64,000 nucleotides of DNA, taken from assembly GCA_965178525.1 (NCBI GenBank), contig CBCXVS010000001.1:1-64000 (forward strand), written 5' to 3'. The translations under genes and the position numbers were made by a program. This document shows positions 17,649-26,247 of this stretch, in pieces. The stretch comes from CBCXVS01 sp965178525. GTDB lineage: Bacteria; Tectomicrobia; Entotheonellia; Entotheonellales; Entotheonellaceae. Positions within the stretch are counted from its first letter, which is position 1. Each line of letters starts with the position of its first letter. The notes below the pieces were generated by a model, which was not told where the DNA came from, did no database searches, and saw nothing but the letters and a program-made list of their open reading frames with translations.

Positions 17649-18094
17649 GCTGGCCTCTCCTCTGCAGTACCGCCAGCAGCGACAATCTTCTGCCTGGCAG
17701 CTTGACTGAACTTATCTGCCTGTATGGTCAAAGGCGTGCGGAGTTCCCCTTCCCCCAGGATCTTAATGGGCCGGCGTAACGACTTGATTTTCCCCTGCGC
17801 TTTCAAGAGTGCCGGGGTGACGACGGTTCCAGCCGCGAAGTCGCGTAAATCCACCACATTCACGACTTGATAATATACTTTAAAGATATTTGTAAAACCC
17901 CGCTTGGGCAAGCGCCGCTGCAACGGCATCTGCCCGCCTTCAAAGCCCGGAAGCAGTCGGGCCCCTGAGCGCGATTTCAAGCCCTTGTGACCCCGGGTCG
18001 ACGTCTTCCCTCGGCCAGAGCCCGGACCCCGTCCTACCCGTTGCGGTTGTTTCCGTGACCCTGCGGCCGGACGTAAGGTACTAAGTGTTGCCAT
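17645..18094 (-). CDS. rplO: 50S ribosomal protein L15
   Basis: A 149-aa protein with an N-terminal glycine/arginine-rich arm (RVGRGPGSGRGKTSTRGHKG) that reaches into 23S rRNA, and a compact C-terminal domain. It overlaps secY by 4 bases. Confidence 0.97.
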   Translation of the reverse strand: MATLSTLRPAAGSRKQPQRVGRGPGSGRGKTSTRGHKGLKSRSGARLLPGFEGGQMPLQRRLPKRGFTNIFKVYYQVVNVVDLRDFAAGTVVTPALLKAQGKIKSLRRPIKILGEGELRTPLTIQADKFSQAARQKIVAAGGTAEERPA

Positions 18095-18124
18095 ACTGCG
18101 TCTCCCACCTTGGGCAGTCGTTGC

Positions 18125-18316
18125 TTACGACTCGACGCGCACAAGATGCGCCACTTTTTTGATCATGCCGTGGGTTTGGGGCGTATCGGGCAACCTGACT
18201 GCTTTGTGCATCTTCGTCAAGCCCATGCCGCGCAGGACCGCCCGTTGTTTCTCCGGACGGCTGATCATACTATGGACAAGCCGCACGGTAATCATCCGTT
18301 GTTCTGCCACCTCCAC
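18125..18316 (-). CDS. rpmD: 50S ribosomal protein L30
   Basis: A small ribosomal protein of 56-63 aa, depending on the start. The conserved core VRLVHSMISRPEKQRAVLRG and MIKKVAHLVRVES are clear. The GTG at 18316 and the ATG at 18295 are both possible. The AGGAGGTGGAGG stretch overlaps the first start, so the ATG at 18295 may be the real one. It lies between rpsE and rplO. Confidence 0.88.
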   Translation of the reverse strand: MEVAEQRMITVRLVHSMISRPEKQRAVLRGMGLTKMHKAVRLPDTPQTHGMIKKVAHLVRVES

Positions 18317-18319
18317 CTC

Positions 18320-18820
18320 CTACACGCGCAAGGCTTCGAGGTCGATGCCACGTGCCCGTGCAATCTCGCCCCGACTCCGTAACTGCTGCAGCCCCTCCAT
18401 CGTCGCCTTCACGACGTTGTGGGGATTATTGGTGCCAAGCGACTTCGTCAGCACATCCGCCACCCCGAGCGCTTCCATCACGGCTCGAACCGGACCCCCA
18501 GCAATAATGCCTGTCCCCTTCGCCGCCGGCTTCAGCAGGACACGGCCCGCGCCATATCGTCCCACCACCTGATGGGGAATCGTCGTGCCAGCCACCGGGA
18601 CACTACGCAAACTCTTTTTGGCCTTCTCAATGGCCTTTCGAATCGCTTCAGGGACCTCATTGGCCTTCCCCAGCCCGATCCCCACCCGTCCGGACCGGTT
18701 GCCCACCACCACGAGCGCACTGAAACTGAAACGGCGCCCGCCCTTGACCACTTTGGCCACACGGTTGACATGCACGATTTTATCGATATATTCCGTCTGC
18801 TCGGCAAATTCCTCAGCCAC
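18320..18820 (-). CDS. rpsE: 30S ribosomal protein S5
   Basis: Small-subunit protein important for decoding accuracy, 166 aa. It has the double-stranded RNA-binding fold (VVKGGRRFSFSALVVVGNRS) and the signature for the spectinomycin loop near residues 20-30, with the usual VVKGG sequence. Translation overlaps closely with rpmD (3 bases between stop and possible start). Confidence 0.97.
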   Translation of the reverse strand: MAEEFAEQTEYIDKIVHVNRVAKVVKGGRRFSFSALVVVGNRSGRVGIGLGKANEVPEAIRKAIEKAKKSLRSVPVAGTTIPHQVVGRYGAGRVLLKPAAKGTGIIAGGPVRAVMEALGVADVLTKSLGTNNPHNVVKATMEGLQQLRSRGEIARARGIDLEALRV

Positions 18821-18879
18821 CCTCGTCCCCTCTTGCCGCCGTGGCGTATGGACACCTCATGGTCCGTCCGGCACACACA

Positions 18880-19248
18880 TTAAAATTCTAATCCTTTTTC
18901 GCGCGCCGCCGCCGCCACGGCGGCGACGCGTCCGTGATACAGAAACCCATTGCGGTCGAAGACAACACGCTGCACACCGTGTTGCAACGCTTTCTCCGCC
19001 ACCATCGTCCCCACGACCGCCGCGCCCGTGATATTACTCCCCCGCTCGCCAGTCGAGCGAAAATCTTTGCTGAGGCTCGAAGCCGAGACAATCACTTGGT
19101 TCGTGCTGTCATCGATGATTTGGGCATAAATATGACTATTACTCCGATACACCGACAGACGCGGGCGCTCCAGCGTTCCACGTAGCCGCTTACGGACTCG
19201 GCGTTGCCGCCGCTTACGCGCAGCAGCACTGGATTTGGTCGCGGCCAT
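18880..19248 (-). CDS. rplR: 50S ribosomal protein L18
   Basis: 5S rRNA-binding protein, 122 aa, with a basic N-terminal arm (RKRRQRRVRKRLRGTLERPR) and a conserved C-terminus (VVFDRNGFLYHGRVAAVAAA). It starts 3 bases after rplF. Confidence 0.97.
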   Translation of the reverse strand: MAATKSSAAARKRRQRRVRKRLRGTLERPRLSVYRSNSHIYAQIIDDSTNQVIVSASSLSKDFRSTGERGSNITGAAVVGTMVAEKALQHGVQRVVFDRNGFLYHGRVAAVAAAAREKGLEF

Positions 19249-19251
19249 CGC

Positions 19252-19785
19252 TTACCCTGCCTTCCCTTCCTTGCGACGGATCGTCTCCGTCGTATACTTG
19301 ATGCCTTTGCCCTTGTATGGCTCCGGTTTCCGCACGGCTCGGATGTCGGCGGCGACCTGGCCGACCAACTCTTTCTCAATACCGCGCACGGTGATCTGCG
19401 TGCGGTTGAGTTCAAACTCAATACCATCAGGCGCTTCGATATGAACCGGATGGGAATGGCCAAGCTGAAGCGTCAAGGTACGCCCTTGCAACTGCGCCCG
19501 ATGTCCACCCCAGACGATGTCAAGTTGCTTTTCAAAGCCCTCGGTCACCCCCATGATCATGTTATTGAGCAACGTGCGGCTCAAGCCATGCAACGACTTG
19601 TCCAACTTCGATTCACTCTGTCGTTTCACCAGCACCGTCGCGCCGTCGCGCTCAAAGATGACGCGTGGATGAAACGTCCGGTTGAGGTGTCCTCGCGGCC
19701 CCTTCACCTCCACATGATTATTGGCATCGTGGTGAAATTCCACCTCTGAAGGGATCATGATTGGCATGCGTCCAATGCGTGACAT
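19252..19785 (-). CDS. rplF: 50S ribosomal protein L6
   Basis: A 177-aa protein near the factor-binding centre of the 50S subunit. The start MSRIGRMPIMIPSEV and the C-terminal motif PEPYKGKGIKYTTETIRRKEG are canonical. Confidence 0.97.
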   Translation of the reverse strand: MSRIGRMPIMIPSEVEFHHDANNHVEVKGPRGHLNRTFHPRVIFERDGATVLVKRQSESKLDKSLHGLSRTLLNNMIMGVTEGFEKQLDIVWGGHRAQLQGRTLTLQLGHSHPVHIEAPDGIEFELNRTQITVRGIEKELVGQVAADIRAVRKPEPYKGKGIKYTTETIRRKEGKAG

Positions 19786-19806
19786 CGTCTCCTCCCCTCC
19801 CCGACC

Positions 19807-20205
19807 TCACCAAACATAGCAGAGGACTTCCCCACCCACATTATCAGCCCGGCACTGGCGATCCGTCAAAATCCCACGCGAGGTGGACAAGATCGCAATC
19901 CCGGACCCATTGAGTATCCTCGGCATCTCTTTGCACCGCACATACCGGCGTTTGCCAGGCTTGCTGACCCGTTGCAAGGTCCGAATGATACTGGCATTGT
20001 TCAGGTCGTACTTCAACTCCAGGTCTAATACGCCCTGCGGATGGCCTTCCGCATACACCCGATAATCTCGGATGTAGCCTTCCTGTTTCAAAACACGTGC
20101 GATCTCGCGCTTCATCCGTGATGCCGGCATTTGCACGCGTTCATGCCGAGCCGCCAGCGCATTCCGTGTACGGGTCAGCATATCAGCAATAGGATCGGTC
20201 ATCAT
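19807..20205 (-). CDS. rpsH: 30S ribosomal protein S8
   Basis: Central-domain assembly protein, 132 aa, starting MMTDPIADMLTRTRNAL with a GGAG site nine bases upstream. The C-terminus carries the family motif ILSTSRGILTDRQCRADNVGGE. In other bacteria S8 represses the spc operon through an rplE-proximal RNA site; none was identified here. Confidence 0.97.
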   Translation of the reverse strand: MMTDPIADMLTRTRNALAARHERVQMPASRMKREIARVLKQEGYIRDYRVYAEGHPQGVLDLELKYDLNNASIIRTLQRVSKPGKRRYVRCKEMPRILNGSGIAILSTSRGILTDRQCRADNVGGEVLCYVW

Positions 20206-20248
20206 GGCGTCTTGCTCCGCCCCAAAAAGTCTGTAAGTACCCAGGATA

Positions 20249-20434
20249 TCACCAACTCGACTTCACGACCCCCGGAATCTCGCCTTGCAATGCCCGCGCG
20301 CGGAAGCAAATTCGACACATGGCAAACTTCCGCAGGTAGGCCCGAGGTCTGCCACATAACCGGCAGCGATGATAGTGCCGGACGGCAAATTTTTGTGGGC
20401 CTTTTGATTTATTAATTAGGGCTTTTTTGGCCAT
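20249..20434 (-). CDS. rpsN: 30S ribosomal protein S14, zinc-binding type
   Basis: A short 61-aa form with paired cysteines CRLCGRP and CRICF, so it is the zinc-dependent type rather than the ~100-aa zinc-free type. It lies between rplE and rpsH. Confidence 0.96.
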   Translation of the reverse strand: MAKKALINKSKGPQKFAVRHYHRCRLCGRPRAYLRKFAMCRICFRARALQGEIPGVVKSSW

Positions 20435-20452
20435 ACGTCCTCATATCCTGCC

Positions 20453-21001
20453 TTAATTCCGAAACGGCATTCCCAACAGGCGTAAGAGCTCCTTGCCCTC
20501 GGCGTCCGTCTGAGCCGACGTCACCACCGCGATCGACAAGCCTTTAATACGCTCCACCTTGTCGTAGTCCACTTCCGGAAAAATAATTTGCTCCTCGACC
20601 CCCAGCGTATAATTTCCACGCCCGTCAAACGCGTTGCCATCCACCCCGCGGAAATCGCGCACCCGAGGCAAGGCGATATTCACCAAGCGATCAAAAAAAT
20701 CATACATCCGGTCGCGGCGCAACGTGACTTTCACACCAATCGACATCCCAGTGCGCAATTTGTACGCCGCAATCGACCGGCGGGCTTTCGTAATCACGGG
20801 CTGCTGGCCCGAGATCATCTTCAATTGCTCCATACCGGCATCGAGCAGCTTTGCATTCTGAATCGCCTCTCCCAACCCTATATTCAAGACGACTTTCTGC
20901 AACCGTGGCACTTGCATCACATTATCGTAGGCAAACTCGCGCTGCAAGGCCGGCGCCACCTCATCCCGATAATAGTTCCGCATGCGTGAAATATAGGCCA
21001 T
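20453..21001 (-). CDS. rplE: 50S ribosomal protein L5
   Basis: 5S rRNA-binding protein contacting the P-site tRNA, 182 aa. The family motif LQKVVLNIGLGEAIQNAKLL and the basic loop RRSIAAYKLRTGMSIGVKVT are present. Confidence 0.97.
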   Translation of the reverse strand: MAYISRMRNYYRDEVAPALQREFAYDNVMQVPRLQKVVLNIGLGEAIQNAKLLDAGMEQLKMISGQQPVITKARRSIAAYKLRTGMSIGVKVTLRRDRMYDFFDRLVNIALPRVRDFRGVDGNAFDGRGNYTLGVEEQIIFPEVDYDKVERIKGLSIAVVTSAQTDAEGKELLRLLGMPFRN

Positions 21002-21071
21002 AAAGCGCCCTACCTTCCTTCATCCACCCCCACGAAGTCCCTGGCCCTATTCGATACGTTTGCCTCAGGAT

Positions 21072-21419
21072 TTACCTATCCAGCACATCACCGCAACGGC
21101 GACAGGTTCGCACTTTTTTCCCATCTTCCAACACCCGATGCCCCACCCGAACACCACGATCACACGTCGCACAGATCAACATCACGTTGGAAATGTGAAT
21201 CGTTCCTTCCCGTTCGATGATCCCCCCTGGCTGCCCCTGTTGCCGCGGCCGGGTATGACGTTTGATCATATGGATCCGCTCCACCCGCAAGCGGCCCTTC
21301 TGCGGAAACACTTGTAAGACCTTCCCCTGCTTGCCCCGGTCACGACCGGCAATGACTCTGACAAAGTCATCCTTTTTAATATTGCGACTAGGTTGCGACT
21401 CCGCTTTGCCCCGTGCCAT
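21072..21419 (-). CDS. rplX: 50S ribosomal protein L24
   Basis: Assembly-initiator protein of the 50S subunit. The start MARGKAESQPSRNIKKDDFV at 21419 is chosen over the longer frame. KOW motif: VRVIAGRDRGKQGKVLQV. The C-terminal part has two cysteine pairs (CATC and CRRC), a zinc-ribbon-like feature seen in some L24 proteins. Length is 115 aa. Confidence 0.95.
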   Translation of the reverse strand: MARGKAESQPSRNIKKDDFVRVIAGRDRGKQGKVLQVFPQKGRLRVERIHMIKRHTRPRQQGQPGGIIEREGTIHISNVMLICATCDRGVRVGHRVLEDGKKVRTCRRCGDVLDR

Positions 21420-21456
21420 ACGTATGGTCCTCACCGCCTCTTGCTGCGCCCCTCAC

Positions 21457-21825
21457 TCACAGAACTTCAGGCGCCAATGAGATAATCTTCATATAGCCTC
21501 TGGCACGCAGTTCGCGCGGCACTGGCCCAAAAATCCGTGTTCCCATTGGCTCGCCAGCATCATTGATGATCACAGCCGCATTGTCATCAAAGCGAATATA
21601 CGACCCATCCGCCCGCCGCATCTCTTTCTTGGTCCGCACCACGACGGCGCGCCGGACATCGCCCTTTTTCACCGCGCCGTTTGGCAACGCTTCTTTCACC
21701 GATACCACCACCACGTCACCAACACTCGCATAGCGGCTACGGGTACCACCCAGAATATGAAAGCACTTGACCTTGCGCGCCCCCGAGTTGTCCGCCACCG
21801 TCAGCATCGTCTCTGTCTGGATCAT
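21457..21825 (-). CDS. rplN: 50S ribosomal protein L14
   Basis: A 122-aa protein at the 30S interface. The canonical start MIQTETMLTVADNSGARKV sets the N-terminus at 21825, although the frame is open further upstream into rpsQ. The end RARGYMKIISLAPEVL is also canonical. Confidence 0.97.
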   Translation of the reverse strand: MIQTETMLTVADNSGARKVKCFHILGGTRSRYASVGDVVVVSVKEALPNGAVKKGDVRRAVVVRTKKEMRRADGSYIRFDDNAAVIINDAGEPMGTRIFGPVPRELRARGYMKIISLAPEVL

Positions 21826-21835
21826 ACCCCCGCCC

Positions 21836-22123
21836 TTATGTCGTTGCCGTCGGCGCGGCAACCTCAGCACCGGCGCGGCGCCGTACGATTTCCACAAGGC
21901 GCCAACGTTTCGTTTTGCTTAACGGCCGTGTCTCCATGATCCGCACCTGATCCCCGACCTGACACTGGTTGTGCTCATCATGGGCATGATATTTTTTACT
22001 CCGCTTCACCACCCGCTCGTAAATCGGATGGCGAATGCGGCGCTCCACCTTCACGGTAATCGTTTTCTGCATACGGTCACTGACGACCTCACCGAGCAAC
22101 ACTTTTCTGCGGTGCTCTGCCAT
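21836..22123 (-). CDS. rpsQ: 30S ribosomal protein S17
   Basis: OB-fold 16S rRNA-binding protein, 95 aa. The core LLGEVVSDRMQKTITVKVER and VRIMETRPLSKTKRWRLVEI are clear. The alanine/threonine-rich end (EVAAPTATT) is slightly longer than usual. Confidence 0.96.
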   Translation of the reverse strand: MAEHRRKVLLGEVVSDRMQKTITVKVERRIRHPIYERVVKRSKKYHAHDEHNQCQVGDQVRIMETRPLSKTKRWRLVEIVRRRAGAEVAAPTATT

Positions 22124-22171
22124 AACCCCCGTTTCCTTTACCCTCGCATACGCTCCACAGACCTCGATCGT

Positions 22172-22390
22172 CTAAGCCGCGTTATACGGCTGTCGCGTGC
22201 CTTGCCATTGCCGCTCACGTTGAATGGTTTTCACACGGGCGATATCACGTCGGACAGCGGCGATTCGCCCCGCATTTTCGATCTGTGCCGTAGCCAATTG
22301 GAAGCGCAGATTGAAGAGTTCCTCCGCTAGCTCCTGGCCCTTCTGCTGCAGCTCCTCTTCACTGAACTCTCGCAACTCACTGGCTTTCAT
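22172..22390 (-). CDS. rpmC: 50S ribosomal protein L29
   Basis: A 72-aa two-helix protein near the exit tunnel. Conserved motifs are MKASELREFSEEELQQK, LFNLRFQLATAQIENAGRI and the IARVKTIQRER end. Confidence 0.95.
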   Translation of the reverse strand: MKASELREFSEEELQQKGQELAEELFNLRFQLATAQIENAGRIAAVRRDIARVKTIQRERQWQGTRQPYNAA

Positions 22391-22401
22391 ACTGCGGGTC
22401 C

Positions 22402-22818
22402 TCAGAATTCGATACGCGTGGTTAGGAACCGGGTCGCAATGGGAAGCTTTTGCGCTGCCAACCGCATGGCCTCACGCGCAATATCTTCTTGCACCCCGGA
22501 CATTTCGTAGAGAACGCGGCCGGGCTTCACCGTCGCCACCCAGAACTCTGGGGCCGCCTTCCCTTTCCCCATACGGGTTTCCGCCGGCTTTTTCGAGATG
22601 GGTTTGTCGGGAAAGATACGAATCCAGATTTTCCCGCCACGACGCACGTGACGCGTCATCGCAATACGGGCCGCCTCTATTTGGCGGCTCGTAATCCACG
22701 CTGGTTCCAGCGCCTGCAAAGCATATTGACCAAAATTGATAGTACTGCCACGGTGGGCTTTCCCCGTCATACGTCCGCGTTGTTGTTTACGAAACCGGGT
22801 CTTTCTCGGCATTAACAT
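22402..22818 (-). CDS. rplP: 50S ribosomal protein L16
   Basis: A 138-aa protein that helps shape the tRNA-binding centre. Visible motifs are MLMPRKTRFRKQQRGRMTG, GKAHRGSTINFGQYAL and RIFPDKPISKKPAETRMG. It follows rpsC, but a palindromic element occupies the 86-base gap between them. Confidence 0.97.
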   Translation of the reverse strand: MLMPRKTRFRKQQRGRMTGKAHRGSTINFGQYALQALEPAWITSRQIEAARIAMTRHVRRGGKIWIRIFPDKPISKKPAETRMGKGKAAPEFWVATVKPGRVLYEMSGVQEDIAREAMRLAAQKLPIATRFLTTRIEF

Positions 22819-22834
22819 GGCAACCCACTCCTTT

Positions 22835-22907
22835 TAAGTACCGGACAGAATTACCTTTATACATGTCTCCAGGAGAAAGATATAAATTTAATTTTGTTCG
22901 ATACTTA
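22835..22907. repeat. Dispersed palindromic element, copy 4
   Basis: A 73-bp copy of subfamily II (inner ATTACCTTTATACATGTCTCC, shared with copy 6). It lies between rpsC and rplP in the S10 operon. Its right terminal TTA is the reverse complement of the rpsC stop codon (22905-22907), so the element end overlaps the gene by three bases. Confidence 0.83.
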
Positions 22908-23594
22908 GTTGCGCTCACGCTCGCGCTCACGTCCGCCCCCGTTCATCAGCGCGAGCGCATCGTCATGCGGGGCTACGACATCGCCTTTATAGATCCAGAC
23001 TTTCACTCCCACGCGCCCGTAGGTCGTCTTCGCCTCTGCAAAACCGTAATCGATATCCGCCCGAATCGTATGTAGCGGCACGCCCCCTTCTCGATACCAC
23101 TCGCGGCGCGCCATCTCCGCCCCGGCCAAGCGACCCGAGGATTCAATCCGGATCCCCTTGGCCCCGAAGCGCAAGGCCGAGGTAATCGCCTTTTTCATGG
23201 CCCGTCGAAACGCCACCCGCCGCTCCAGCTGCAACGCCACATTTTCGGCAACAAGCTGCGAATCAATCTCCGCTTTACGAATCTCACGGATATTGATCGA
23301 CACCTGCTTCTTGGTGAGGTCTTGCAGCGCATTTTTCAGCTTGTCAACTTCCGCCCCGCGTTTGCCGATGATAATACCAGGTCGAGCCGTATAGATATTA
23401 ATTTTCGACCGACTCGCAGCCCGTTCAATTTCCACCTTGGAAATGCCGGCGTGATAGAGGCGATCCTTGATATAGCCCCGGATCATCAGATCCTCATGCA
23501 GCAAATCAGCATAGTTACGCTTGGCATACCAATTCGACTGCCATGTCTTCGTCGTCCCCAACCGAAATCCCGTGGGATGCACTTTCTGTCCCAC
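22905..23594 (-). CDS. rpsC: 30S ribosomal protein S3
   Basis: mRNA-entry protein of the small subunit, about 229 aa. The GTG at 23594 (reading GQKVHPTGFRLG) follows a GAGGAGG ribosome site; the longer frame to 23645 is not conserved. The KH-type RNA-binding domain contains ARPGIIIGKRGAEVDKL. The C-terminus ends in an unusual arginine/glutamate run (RERERERN), and the stop codon is formed by the end of a palindromic element. Confidence 0.95.
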   Translation of the reverse strand: MGQKVHPTGFRLGTTKTWQSNWYAKRNYADLLHEDLMIRGYIKDRLYHAGISKVEIERAASRSKINIYTARPGIIIGKRGAEVDKLKNALQDLTKKQVSINIREIRKAEIDSQLVAENVALQLERRVAFRRAMKKAITSALRFGAKGIRIESSGRLAGAEMARREWYREGGVPLHTIRADIDYGFAEAKTTYGRVGVKVWIYKGDVVAPHDDALALMNGGGRERERERN

Positions 23595-23626
23595 AACCAC
23601 CCTCCTCTGCTGAAGTCTTTCGCCCG

Positions 23627-23962
23627 TTAGTTGCCACGCTCGCACAGATTAATCCGGATATGACTAGTACGTTTATGCATCGGGGTCGCCCGCCCGCGAG
23701 CGCGGGGCATAAACCGTTTGAGCGTTGGCCCTTCATCGACCATGATACGATCAATCAAGAGATCATCGACATCGGTAATGCCGTCATTTTCCGCCGCATT
23801 CGCCACCGCAGACCGCAAGAGTTTCTGCACCGGCTTCGCCGCTTTCTTGCGCGTTAACATCAAGATACTCATCGCCTGACTCACGCTCTTGCCCCGCACC
23901 GTATCCACGACCAAGCGGACTTTGCGCGGGGCAATCCGCACATTTTTCACACTCGCTCGCAT
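23627..23962 (-). CDS. rplV: 50S ribosomal protein L22
   Basis: Lines the peptide exit tunnel, 111 aa. RIAPRKVRLVVDTVRGKSV and the C-terminal beta-hairpin GRATPMHKRTSHIRI are typical. Macrolide-relevant loop residues look unremarkable. Confidence 0.96.
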   Translation of the reverse strand: MRASVKNVRIAPRKVRLVVDTVRGKSVSQAMSILMLTRKKAAKPVQKLLRSAVANAAENDGITDVDDLLIDRIMVDEGPTLKRFMPRARGRATPMHKRTSHIRINLCERGN

Positions 23963-24085
23963 CGCTCCCTTTCCTCATCCCAGGGCTCCGCGCCCGCCTT
24001 CGTATCGCGCCACGTATCATGGGAAATTGGCGGAACATGTTCATACGGCTCGCGATCGGGTTAACTGCATCGCGGTACGCAGCAC

Positions 24086-24370
24086 TTAGCGCAATCCCGT
24101 CGTCCGTTTGGTCAGCCCGCTGTGAGAGCGAAATGTCCGCGTGGGCGCAAATTCACCAAGTTTGTGGCCAACCATATTTTCGGTGATGTAGACGGGGATG
24201 AAGCGCTTGCCATTATGCACGGCAATGGTATGACCCACCATCTCCGGTGTCACAGTCGAGCGCCGCGACCACGTCCGAATCACCCGCTTTTCCTGATCCC
24301 GATCCAAGGTGTTGATTTTTTTCATGAGATGGTCGTCAACAAACGGCCCCTTCTTCACCGAACGCCCCAT
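24086..24370 (-). CDS. rpsS: 30S ribosomal protein S19
   Basis: A 94-aa head protein of the small subunit. The start MGRSVKKGPFVDDHLMKKI (24370) is canonical, and the open frame extending to 24499 is unsupported. The end FRSHSGLTKRTTGLR is slightly longer than usual. Confidence 0.96.
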   Translation of the reverse strand: MGRSVKKGPFVDDHLMKKINTLDRDQEKRVIRTWSRRSTVTPEMVGHTIAVHNGKRFIPVYITENMVGHKLGEFAPTRTFRSHSGLTKRTTGLR

Positions 24371-24473
24371 AGCTGTCATCCCTCCATTCCTAGAATTGCG
24401 GGTTGCGGATTGGAGGAAGAGCAGCACGACCATCCCAACCGACGTTTGATCCCTCAACCCTCCGTCCGCCGTC

Positions 24474-25301
24474 CTACCGTCTCGTCCGCCGCCGCACAAT
24501 ATACTTGTCGGTGCGCTTATTGCGGCGCGTTTTATACCCCTTGGTCGGCACCCCCCACGGCGTCACGGGATGGCGCCCGCCCGAGGTCTTGCCTTCCCCC
24601 CCGCCATGCGGATGGTCCACCGGGTTCATAGCGACACCGCGCACGTGCGGACGCCGCCCCAGCCAGCGGGCGCGCCCGGCCTTGCCCAGACTGATGTTTT
24701 CGTGGTCGGCATGGCCCACTTGGCCGATGGTGGCGCGACAGGCGGTCTGCACCAAGCGCATTTCGCCCGAGGCCAAGCGCAGCTGGGCGTACTTCCCCTC
24801 CCGCGCCATGAGCTGCGCCGAGACGCCGGCACCTCGCGCGAGTTGACCGCCATGGCCGGGATGGAGTTCGATATTGTGAATGGTCATGCCCAAGGGCATA
24901 TCTCGCAGGGCCATGGCATTGCCGGGACGGATCTCGGCCTGCGGCCCGGACATGACGGTCGCGCCCACGTGCAGCCCGGCGGGGGCTAGGATATAGCGCT
25001 TGTCGCCATCGGCATAATGCAAGAGCGCCACGCGGGCCGAGCGGTTGGGATCGTATTCGATGGACGCCACTTTGGCCGGCACGCCATCTTTGTCGCGTTT
25101 GAAATCGATGACGCGATAGCGCCGCTTGTGCCCGCCCCCCCGGTGCCGGCTGGTCACCCGCCCGGCATGGTTGCGGCCGCCGGTTTTTTTGATCGGGCGC
25201 AGCAGACGGCGCTCGGGTGTGGTGCGCGTCAGGTCGTCAAAGGTGCTAACTGTTTGAAAACGCCGCCCGGGCGACGTGGGATGGTACCGCCGAATCGCCA
25301 T
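24474..25301 (-). CDS. rplB: 50S ribosomal protein L2
   Basis: A 275-aa protein essential for subunit association and the peptidyl-transferase centre. It has the conserved GRNHAGRVTSRHRGGGHKR and the HPHGGGEGKTSGGRHPVTPW motif containing the critical histidine. Confidence 0.98.
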   Translation of the reverse strand: MAIRRYHPTSPGRRFQTVSTFDDLTRTTPERRLLRPIKKTGGRNHAGRVTSRHRGGGHKRRYRVIDFKRDKDGVPAKVASIEYDPNRSARVALLHYADGDKRYILAPAGLHVGATVMSGPQAEIRPGNAMALRDMPLGMTIHNIELHPGHGGQLARGAGVSAQLMAREGKYAQLRLASGEMRLVQTACRATIGQVGHADHENISLGKAGRARWLGRRPHVRGVAMNPVDHPHGGGEGKTSGGRHPVTPWGVPTKGYKTRRNKRTDKYIVRRRTRR

Positions 25302-25316
25302 GCTCTGCTTCCCCGT

Positions 25317-25604
25317 TTATACGCCTTCAAAAAAGGTGATTACATCGCCTTCGCGCAAGGTCACATAGGCTTTTTTCCAATCGGGTTTTTTGCCCTCACG
25401 CACGCGCACGCGCCGTTTCTTCCCCTGCATATTTAAGGTGTTTACCTTCGTGACGGTCACTTGAAAGAGCGTTTCCACGGCGTGTTTGATCTGCACTTTA
25501 TTGGCGCGCGGATCGACGCGGAAGACGACTGTATGGCTCTCTTCATGCTGCCGCATGCCCTTTTCCGTGATCAGGGGACGCTTAATGATCTGATAGGGTT
25601 CCAT
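25317..25604 (-). CDS. rplW: 50S ribosomal protein L23
   Basis: Docking site for trigger factor and SRP at the tunnel exit. Start MEPYQIIKRPLITEKGMRQH at 25604, 95 aa. The start lies 23 bases inside the 3' end of rplD, a larger overlap than usual. Core motif: VDPRANKVQIKHAVETLF. Confidence 0.94.
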   Translation of the reverse strand: MEPYQIIKRPLITEKGMRQHEESHTVVFRVDPRANKVQIKHAVETLFQVTVTKVNTLNMQGKKRRVRVREGKKPDWKKAYVTLREGDVITFFEGV

Positions 25605-26226
25605 CGGTGACTCTCCCGACAATTTGGGCGACCGCCGCTTCCGCACAGATCACCGTCGTATGATGCAACAGGTCATAGACGTTGAGGCCGGCCACCGGCA
25701 AAACCTTCACGGCCGGAATATTGCGCGCCGACAGGGCCAAGGCCCCATGTGGTTCACCCACCACCAAGAGCACTTTGGGCTGGGCCGTAAACTGCGCGAT
25801 GAGGTCGACCACGGACCGCGTTTTGGGTTGTGTGATGGGGTCAAAGTGCTCGATGACCCGAAAGGCTTGCTCACGCACTTTGAGACTTAACGCGGCGCAC
25901 AAGGCGGCGCGGCGCTTTTTCTTCGGCATGCGAAAGGCATAGGTACGCGGCATGGGGCCAAAGACCGTGCCCCCCCCTCGCCACAGCGGCGAACTCCGCG
26001 ACCCGGCACGAGCGCGGCCCGTGCCTTTTTGCCGCCATGGCTTGCGGCCGCCGCCGCGCACGGCGGCGCGATTCTTGGTATGCGCGGCGCCCTGCCGCCG
26101 CCGCACGAGCTGGTAGCGCACGACCTCATGCAGCAAGTGGTCTTTGACCTCGACGCCAAACACGGCATCGGGCAGGTCGACCTGCCGCACGGCCTCGCCC
26201 TGGGTATTGTAAACATCGACGTACAT
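25582..26226 (-). CDS. rplD: 50S ribosomal protein L4
   Basis: Tunnel protein, 214 aa, and in some bacteria an attenuation regulator of the S10 operon. The core motif QKGTGRARAGSRSSPLWRGG is present. It ends 23 bases into rplW. Confidence 0.95.
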   Translation of the reverse strand: MYVDVYNTQGEAVRQVDLPDAVFGVEVKDHLLHEVVRYQLVRRRQGAAHTKNRAAVRGGGRKPWRQKGTGRARAGSRSSPLWRGGGTVFGPMPRTYAFRMPKKKRRAALCAALSLKVREQAFRVIEHFDPITQPKTRSVVDLIAQFTAQPKVLLVVGEPHGALALSARNIPAVKVLPVAGLNVYDLLHHTTVICAEAAVAQIVGRVTDGTLSDH

Positions 26227-26247
26227 GACCGTTTCTCCGCCCCGGGC

